The notes under the pieces: generated by a model
What the model was told of the DNA's origin: nothing
What the model saw: only the letters and a program-made list of their open reading frames with translations
The model's database searches: none
Position numbers and translations under genes: made by a program
Shown here: positions 28,401 through 37,400 of the stretch, piece after piece
Layout of the letters: each line of letters opens with the position of its first letter
Position numbering within the stretch: the stretch's first letter is position 1
Assembly (NCBI GenBank): GCA_003290165.1
Contig: QNQO01006964.1
Location: forward strand, 88,652-152,651
Origin: Berberis thunbergii
Lineage: Eukaryota; Streptophyta; Magnoliopsida; Ranunculales; Berberidaceae
Direction of reading: 5' to 3'
Length of the DNA stretch: 64,000 bases

Positions 28401-31400
28401 AAATTCATTTACATTAGGGTTTATTAATGATTAAAAGATTATTTTTCCGATTACGTCGTTTGGGATGTGAAACACGTAGTTGAGTCATCATAGCGAATCG
28501 ATACTAATTGGTGTGTGAAGTCTAGGAGGGATCCTTGGAACCTTGTGATTTTCTCAAACTTAGTTTTCTTTAAATTGAATTCAATTCCGTATTTTAAATT
28601 TGTTAGAATTTATTTTAGTTGTGCATAGTTTGTCTTCCTTAACCTTATTTTGTAGATCGTTTTTCCTCGTGGGATCGACACCCCATTCTTTACTGCAATT
28701 GACCGCGTGTATTGTTTGGGCGTAATCAGCCACCGAATTCAGAACTTTGTGTATGTGAGCGAAGCCTCACGAACCAGAAAGACAGACAACCTTTCCTTTC
28801 TACCATGGCTTGGATGCGAGGATTAAGTCTGTGTTAGCTTTGAAAGAATCGGACACACTTTTAGAGGCTAAGAATATGGCTAAACAAGCAGAAAGCAAGC
28901 TCCAGTTACATGACCACTCTGACAAGAAACTTTGGTGACTCTACCCCACTCTTCCACTACTTATCCGCAGCGACCTACTACTATGCATCACTTAAATGCA
29001 TTGGATGTGTTCAACCTGAACATGTTTGGAGTAATTGTTGTAAAGGGAAGTTTGTCCTTTAATTAATTTGTATTATTTGTAATTGGACCAAATATAATAA
29101 AGCACATATTAGTTAGGGCATTAGCCAAAGTAGATTTAGGATTACATTGCTTGCCTTGCCAAGGAACTTAGCTTATAAATAAGGCATAGAATTAAAGATT
29201 GTAATTGGTGATTGATTGAATGGAATTTATGTTTTCTTATTTATCTATCTCTTACTTAAGTTTTATCGTAGTTCTAGTTTAGCCTTAGTATACAACTCAT
29301 TAGGTTAGCTAAGCTCTTCAAACGAAGTTTTCCACTGCTAGCAGCAATGAAGTAGCCTATGGTGTGGTCCACCAGTTCTGGAACTATCTAGGGTCTTGTG
29401 ACATAGTTGGAAGGTGTTAGTTGATAGCACTTTGTAAAGGGAAAACAGGGCCTTATAAATGTCGCTACAAAAGCTGAAATCGAGGAAGGTGTTGGGTAAC
29501 TCTGTAGCTTGAAGATAGAACTCCATCGACCTGATCGGTCAGGTGTGGGAGGTGAGATCCCATATCTGAAACATTCAATTAACATCGCCATGAATTCTCC
29601 AAACAGTGTGGTACAAATCACAAAAATCACACATCAGGTCTTCATATTTCCATACCATTGATTCTTGAAGTATTCACGGCTCAGGTATTTTTGCAGTATC
29701 ATTTCCTCTGTATCCATCACTAAAGGGTGCTTAACACTAATCCTGATGTAATCTCTATTGCAAAGCAAGTTGAAATGGACACCAAGCTAATATACAATCA
29801 AAACTAAAAGAACCCAAATGAATAAAAACCATAAAAGTTATCATTTCTCCAGAGAACAACTCTCAATCTTGAAAAGCAACAAATGATGATTCTTACTTGT
29901 TACTCCTGGCCTTATTCATATTACCCCAGAGCCATCAATTAACCTTGATGTCTATGGATTTATGAATATGGATTGAGCTTTTGAAAATGGATATGGGTCT
30001 GAGTCACCCCTATCTGATCCAGCTCTGATCCATTTTATGCCTTGACAAAGTGTGGTATTCTCATCACTCCCTGCAATCTCTTCCTTACTTTTCTCTTCTT
30101 CTTTTTTTTAGATAATTGTTTACTCTTTTGCTACTATAAAACAAAGCAAAATCTGATCTTCTGGTGAAAACAATCAGTCTTGGTAGGCCTTATTAACGTT
30201 TACGTTTGCAGTGCTTGGAGGATTGCGAGTTGGTGTTATTGAACAATACTCTCCACTTAACAAGATGATGATTATGACACGATCTCTCACCGTGGTACTT
30301 TCTTTGAAATAAAATAAAACTTTCTTTGGATTTGAAAAGGTTTAAGTACATAATGATGTCTCTTGGTAATCCTAGAGACAGGGGATAATGTATAAAGTAG
30401 AAAAAGAAGGTAGTGGACAGAAGTAAAGATCATCTCTCAGTATGCACCAATTAAGGAAAATCAGCTAATTCTGAATAGAGATAGAAGTTTTCAACTCCTC
30501 CCATTTTATATTGTTTTAAGAGCGAAAATAATTCCCTAATATTTAGGCAATGTGTTATATTGTTTATAGTTATATTTGAATACCAGCTCATCCTTATTGT
30601 AATCAACGGGATGCATCTACAATCAAAGGTATCAAATCTTTGTAAAAAAAAAAGTCAAAAAAAAAAAAATTTGTTCTCGGACCCCACAGATTGCTTTAGA
30701 CAAGGGACTGGTTGTGCTCTCCAGTCACAGCCTTCCTCCACCTGAATAATCTAAAACTCAAGTGGGACCAAGGATTACAGTTCCAGTGAATAGAAAGATA
30801 ATTGGCAGTAGACATCTTGTGTGAGCATGATGTAATTATAAAGTATACATCATCAGTAAGACTTGACCAAATAGTCCTCAATTTTCCTTTGTGATAATGC
30901 CACAAAAATCATTTAGTGTTAGAAAGTTCGAGAATTTTGGGGGAGTGATTAAATATCATTTTCATAGTCTCATGTAACAGATAAGATAGTATAGGCAAAA
31001 AGGATAAGTTCATTATCTTATCTGAAAATACTGATGTTACCTGTCATCTTCACATCTAAACAGACTCTCTTCATATTGATTTTTGCGCATGTGTTTGAAA
31101 GAATAGTCCTCACTTCCTGAAGTCACTGACACCCAACAATCATTCAACACCTGAGCAGCAAGTTCTGATCTCTGGCTTGCTGGAGGCATGACATACTGCA
31201 GGCCAATAAGCATAAAAAGTATCCGTAAAGAAATAAAATCTACAAAGATATCTGAACAGTTTATAGAATATAAAAGTAAGAGTTTGCATTACATTCTTTG
31301 GCATAAGACGATAACTTGGTGTACAACGTTCACAGTTAGAAAGGTCAAGCTCTGAAATAGATTTTGACCAATATTTGTCCTTGTTCGTAACCAGAGCCTT

Positions 31401-34400
31401 TTGACTTGCGGAAGATGCATTTTCATCCTTATCATTCCCCCTTTCGTCGTCCCTGTTTTCTGCCTTCATTCGTCTTGATAAATGTTCATCATTACATGGG
31501 GGTTCTGTCATCAGTCAAACAGATTAATTATGTGTAACATAGTACACAGAAAAGTTGAAACATCAATAAGATAAGTGATGCACTTGGCGCTATGTATTAT
31601 ATGTCTGAACAGATTCCCAATTCCATGTTCATTATAATGCTTCACTGTACATAAACCTTCTGTTAAGATAAGCAAAATTTCATTTCAGGATGAAATTATC
31701 CTTTTAGTTACTTTTGCTCATTACATCAGCTTATCCATCCGCCTTGAAAGTCTCAATGAGACATAAATAAAAGTGATAATGAATGCACGAGAACATGAAA
31801 TCAAGTAGAGACACCTACCAATCTTCTCACAACGATTTAGAAATTCCTCGAAACCGTCCACAAGATCCGGATATTTTTCAAGTAAACCTCCAATCTGAAA
31901 GAAAGTAACCCCTTCAGTCCAAATGCATCACATTCCTAATGCTCAACTCAACCAACATATTCTCATCTCTTAAAATAAAATGAAGGAAAATATGAAATAT
32001 ATATATATAAGAGAGAGAGAGAGAAAAGGAAAAGGATCATCATTAACGGAAATTAAAATAAAGAACAATGTAAAAAAAATGCCTATCAATTAACTCTGGA
32101 CTCTACCCTTCAATTCAACTATTTTTTTTTCCAGAATGAAGTAGAAAATCTCAACATAAAACCCCTAACGTCGTCAGAAAAACTTAAGAAATCATAATTC
32201 TACATCAATCAAAAGATAATGGCAACTTAACTATAAGGACAATTATTGAAACCTAAAAAGTTGATAATGAAACCCAGTCAAGCCAAATTAAAATCTTAAA
32301 GAGTAAAATTCATATGCATCTGAAAAGCAGTGATAATAAACTATTAATCTATGAAATCCGAAACTAAATAATATACAAGCAAAAAAAAAAAAAATCCTAA
32401 ACTGAAAGAAAGAACTATTTAAGACCAGTACAAGACAAGTTGAGCATGAACAAACTAAAGGACAATATCCTTATTTTCACAAAGTAGTTTCCCCACTCCA
32501 AATAGTCTTATTGATGATATGTGAGAGCTGATTCCCAGACAAGCTAGTAACTTCAACAGTCCTTCCATTCCTCTTCTTCCAAAGCACCAAGACAATAACA
32601 TGAATCTCACTGTACTGAATCCAGTCTCCCATCAAAGTTAGATTGTCACTCTTCCAGTCCAATATCCAAGACTGGACAATCCATGAGATGACTCTGAACA
32701 CTTCGAAGGGAGAGATTGACTCTTTTTCGAATTGTAATTTTTTTAGATAGTCACACTTGAAGATAGGTGCCTAGAGTCTTATGAGCTTTATAAGTAGGCT
32801 AAGAAGTTGAGTAGTAGAGCAGTAGGGGAAGCTAAGAAGAGAGCGTATGATGCTCTTTATAATAGGCTAGGTACGAAGGAATGGGAGAAGGATATTTTCA
32901 AGATAGCGAAGGCTAGAGAACGAAAAACTAGGGACTTGAGTCATGTTAAGTGTGTTAAGCATGATGATGGAAGAGTCTTAATGCAGGATACAACTATTTT
33001 AGATAGATGGAAGGATTACTTTTGGAACCTACTCAATGGAACACATGTAGGGGAGTTAAACTTGGAGGGGTATGCTTCACAGGAAGGGAGAGATCGCGTG
33101 TTCCATCGCAGAGTTAGTGCCACAGAAGTGAGAGAAGCTTTAAAAAAAATGAAGACAGGGAAGGCCGTTGGACCGGATGATATACCAATTGAAGCATGAA
33201 AATGTCTGGGAGAAGTTGGAATTCAATGGCTAACTAAGCTCTTTAATAGGATTCTGGAAACTAGAAAAATGTCAGATTCATGGAGACATAGCATTGTGGT
33301 ACCAATTTATAAGAACAAAGGGGATATCCAGAATTGCTCGAACTATAGGGGGATAAAGTTTATGAGTCATACGATGAAACTTTGGGAGAGGGTTATAGAA
33401 CAAAGACTTAGAAGTTTAACCACGATTTCGGAGAATCAATTTGGATTTATGCCAGGTAGGTCTACTACGGAGATCATCTTCCTGCTTAGGCAAACTGTAG
33501 AAAAATATCGAGAGGCACGTAAGAGTTTGCATATGGTTTTTATTGATCTGGAGAAAGCATATGATACGGTCCCCAGGGAGTTAATTTGGTGGGTGCTTGA
33601 AAGGAAGAAAGCGTCTCAATGTTATGTCGATATCATTAAGGATATGTATGAAGGGGTTATAACAAGTGTTCGCTCAGTAGGTGGGATGTCTAGTGAATTT
33701 TCAGTGACAGTAGGACTACATCAAGGGTCTGCGTTAAGTCCATATCTCTTTGCTTTGGTCATGGATGAGTTGGCGAGACATCTGCAAGAAGATGTACCTT
33801 GGTGCATGTTATTTACAGATGATATTGTCTTGATGGATGAGACTAATGCAGGTTTAGGTCAGAAATTAGTTAAGTGGCAGGAGGCTTTAGAGAGTAAAGG
33901 TTTTAGAATTAGCCGTTCGAAAACGGAGTATCTAGTGTGCAACTTTGGGTGTGAACCAAGAGGGAGAAGTAATGCAATTGAGATCGAAGGTGTCGAGGTC
34001 CCGGAGTGTGAGGCTTTTCGATACCTAGGGTCTATAATTCAAAAGAATGGGGCTATTGGAGCAGATGTAGACCACAGGATTAAAGCTGGTTGATTGAAAT
34101 GGCGAATGGGGTCAGGAGTATTGTGCGATAGAAGGATGCCTGCAAGGCTAAAAGGGAAATGCTATAAGACCATTGTTCGACCAGCCATGCTATACGGTTC
34201 AGAATGTTGGGCTACAACGGGACAACATACGCATAGGATGGCAGTAGCAGAAATGCGTATGTTAAGGTGGATGTGTGGTAAAACTCGTAAGGATAAAATT
34301 AGAAATGAAAGAATTAGGAGATACTTAGGTGTAGCGTCCATAGAGGAAAAAATTAGAGAAAGACGTTTAACTTGGTTTGGTCATGTGCGGAGGAGACCAA

Positions 34401-37400
34401 ACACGGCGCCAATTAGAAAATGTTTAGATTGGCAAGTTAATGGAGGGTGTAGACGGAGGGGACGACCGTTGAAAGCTTGGATGAAGACGGTGAATGACGA
34501 TATCATTGAGCTTGGATTAGGTGAGGAAATGTGGGAAGATCGCATTGCTTGGAGAACCAAAATTCATGTAGCCGACCCCGAAAATCTCGGAAATGAGCTT
34601 TGATGATGATGATGAGTCACACTTGAAATTGTAAATTCATTCCTAGTGAGAAATAATCACAAGCAGCATACTTTGAATTCTTTCTTAACTAAAAGTGAAG
34701 AACAAAGACTAATTTAAGGCAATCTAGAAGTTATTAACCATCTCATCAACAAGAATACTCCCCCCCCCCCCTCTCCCGGGTTAGGGCTACCATTCCTTAC
34801 CATCTCACCTCTGGGTCAGCAATGACAGGATCCATGCATAGATCAAACCTGCATACCACCTAAAGCATCTGGTTTTTCTTAGAAACAGAATCCCAGTAAA
34901 GGCATTTCCTGTGAGTCCCTCATCTCAGACTAGAAAGATTTGAGATATCTGATTTGATATATTTGTAGGTTCTTGTGTGTAATTCCTTATCTTTGTCTTG
35001 TGATCTATCTGTGTATCTTACAAGATCAACTTAGGGGAAACCACTAGAATGTTCTAAGTATCTTACAAGATCATGAGTACAATTATTTTAGTCGCCTACC
35101 ATTCGCCACCCATTGTAAATGAAATACAGGGATGGTGGATAAGATGAGTTGCCCACTTAAGAATAACTGTGAAAGTTTATCAAAGATAAACAAATTTATG
35201 GGTATTATGAAAAGTATAGACAATGGCACAGGTGTCCAATAATGATAGGACAGGTCAGCCATCTTGACACCCATGAATATGATAAAAATCCCATTTCATG
35301 TCGCTCTGTTGCTGGATGCCCGATATTCCTACCAAAAAGGTATCCTAACCTGTCTAGAACTGAGAACCTGCTTTTAAATTGAAAGTCTAGAAAACAAGGA
35401 CACACTGAATCTCGATCATTTTCAAAATAATCATCAGAGATGATACTCCACTTTTAAAATAGAAAGAAAGAGAGAAACAACTTTGAATAAATAAAAAAAT
35501 AAAAATAAAAAATAAAAAAATAATAATAAATAGATAAAAAGCTGAATACTTAAAATGCCACGCAACTCAGCATATTAACAGTTTTGTACTAACCCGTGCT
35601 TAGACCTCATTCTGTGTTAACTAACCAGATAAAGTTCTTGAAACATTAAAAAGTTTGAATACCAAATACACGCATAAAGGATTACAGCCATTGCAGTAAG
35701 TATATGCATTCACTTTACTCGTGCTGTGACATGAAATAATTGGTAAGTATAGGCATCCACTTTAATTACGCCATGGCATGAAATGATTATTTGCTTTAAG
35801 ATATCCAGAACTAAATATATAAATTTAAGGATTATTTATACATATATATATATAATAATTAATAAATAGAAAAATAGACAATGACTTACCAAAATATTCA
35901 AATCATTTCTGTTGATAACTTCTGTGCTGTAAAGCTCAAGGCAATGTAAAAATTGTGTGTATTCTTCTGAGTCATGCAACTTCCCCTTCACTTTCTCACA
36001 AAATGAGAATTCTTGGTCGTACACAACTGCCATGGTATGAGATGGATAAGGTTTAATCGATAACAAATGAGTAGTCAATAAATAAGAAATCAAAATAGTT
36101 GATGACTTGACGTTATGTAAACATGTAAAAAGTACAGAACTATCACCAAATTTATTTTTAAATGTAACACTTGCTTTTCAATGAATTTTTATCATCATAA
36201 GAAGAAGACAATGTCAATATATTACGCATTCCAAAATTTTCAGCGCCTTCCGCACCTTGGCGTAACTCCTCAGCTACAGAGTCTTCAAACGTTCGACCAG
36301 GCTTCCGTTTGTTAGAAAACTGTTGCATGTTATTAAAGTCCCTATTACTTTCGGGTTGTATATCCTTATCATCATGAGAATGTTCCTTCTTTTCCTTATC
36401 CTTCTTCTCTTTATCTTTTTTGGCACGTCTCCACTGCTCCTTGTTTGTAAATCCTTTATGGTCTGCATCAGGACGATCAACACTGAAGTCACGGTAGGCG
36501 TGAGAAGTCATAGTCCTCTCCTTCTGGCAAAGATGAACATTTACGTAAGCTCTCTGAATAAGTGTAGAAGGTGAGAGTAAAGTTCTAGAAAGGGAACAAA
36601 AAGTACAAATGAAAATGAAAAGGAAGGAAAACCTTGTCCCCATGCATTGACCGTAATGAGGGCATAACATAGCTCCTTTCATCCCTACGTGCAGAAGAGG
36701 AGTTCCTTCCTGGTGGAACATGGTGTAAAGAAGCTGCTGTTGAATTGTTTGGTAGGAAGTGTGTGAACTCATCGAGCAAATCTGGATGAAGGTGGAACAA
36801 AGAGGACACCTGCAATAAGTTGGATGTTCCAGAATTGTGATGCAAATTAAAAGAAGAAATTTCACTCTTTTGGAGATGCCATTCTGGAGGGGTAATAAAA
36901 AAAAAAACAAAACGCAAAGAGAAAGAAGGGACCGAGAGAGAGAGAGTACAGAAAATAGACCTCTTGGTAGACCTCAGTAATGGATTTGTTCTCCTTACGA
37001 TACATATTTAAGATATCTAAGAATGATTTGTACACATGAACATCATGTTGGAACCGAATCTGTATGTACGAAAAAACAGTTAAAATGACTCAAACCTGAA
37101 TCAATGCCTCACAAATTCTCCCAAGGAGAACTAACTATTCACCTTTATTTTGTTTACAAAATTTATAGCCTCCTCAAACTCAACAGGCTTCTTTGGAACA
37201 GGCTCATCCTCAGGTGGGAGGGTGATCTCATACCCTTTCGGCAAGAATGTATTAAAACCCAAAATAAGGTCTCGATGCCCCACAAATAACTCCTTTACCC
37301 TCAATATAACGCCAGATGTGTCGATACTGGAAATTTAAAAACAAAACAGAAAAGTGTGGATAAAATGTCATTAACATGTTGTACAAAGAGAAGCTTAAAC

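Larger units (their letters stand above)
15268..28728 (+). mobile_element. Athila-type gypsy element as a tandem LTR-int-LTR-int-LTR array
   Basis: Three LTRs (15268-17120, 21072-22923, 26873-28728) alternate with two internal regions (17121-21071, 22924-26872), all in + orientation. One perfect 5-bp direct repeat, GCCAC, flanks the whole (15263-15267 and 28729-28733); no separate duplication flanks the inner units. LTRs start TGATATACAC and end GTAATCA. Each internal region has a tRNA-Asp primer site, one gag frame, no pol, and a purine tract (GGTTTGGGGGTA) before the next LTR. Known: gag-only non-autonomous LTR elements (TR-GAG) exist, and tandem LTR arrays usually come from LTR recombination. 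Confidence 0.9.
13837..29302 (+). mobile_element. Old non-autonomous LTR retrotransposon, split by the younger gypsy array
   Basis: Two diverged copies of a roughly 235-250-bp repeat (13837-14070 and about 29053-29302) bracket the region. After the left copy comes TTAGTATCGGAGCC, close to the tRNA-iMet primer site TGGTATCAGAGCC; before the right copy is a purine tract (AAAGGGAAG). Between them are gag-like fragments only. The pentamer GGTTA is present at 13832-13836 and 29303-29307, a tentative target duplication. The LTRs differ at many sites, so this element is much older than the array it contains. It lies in SNL intron 10, opposite to the gene. Confidence 0.65.
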
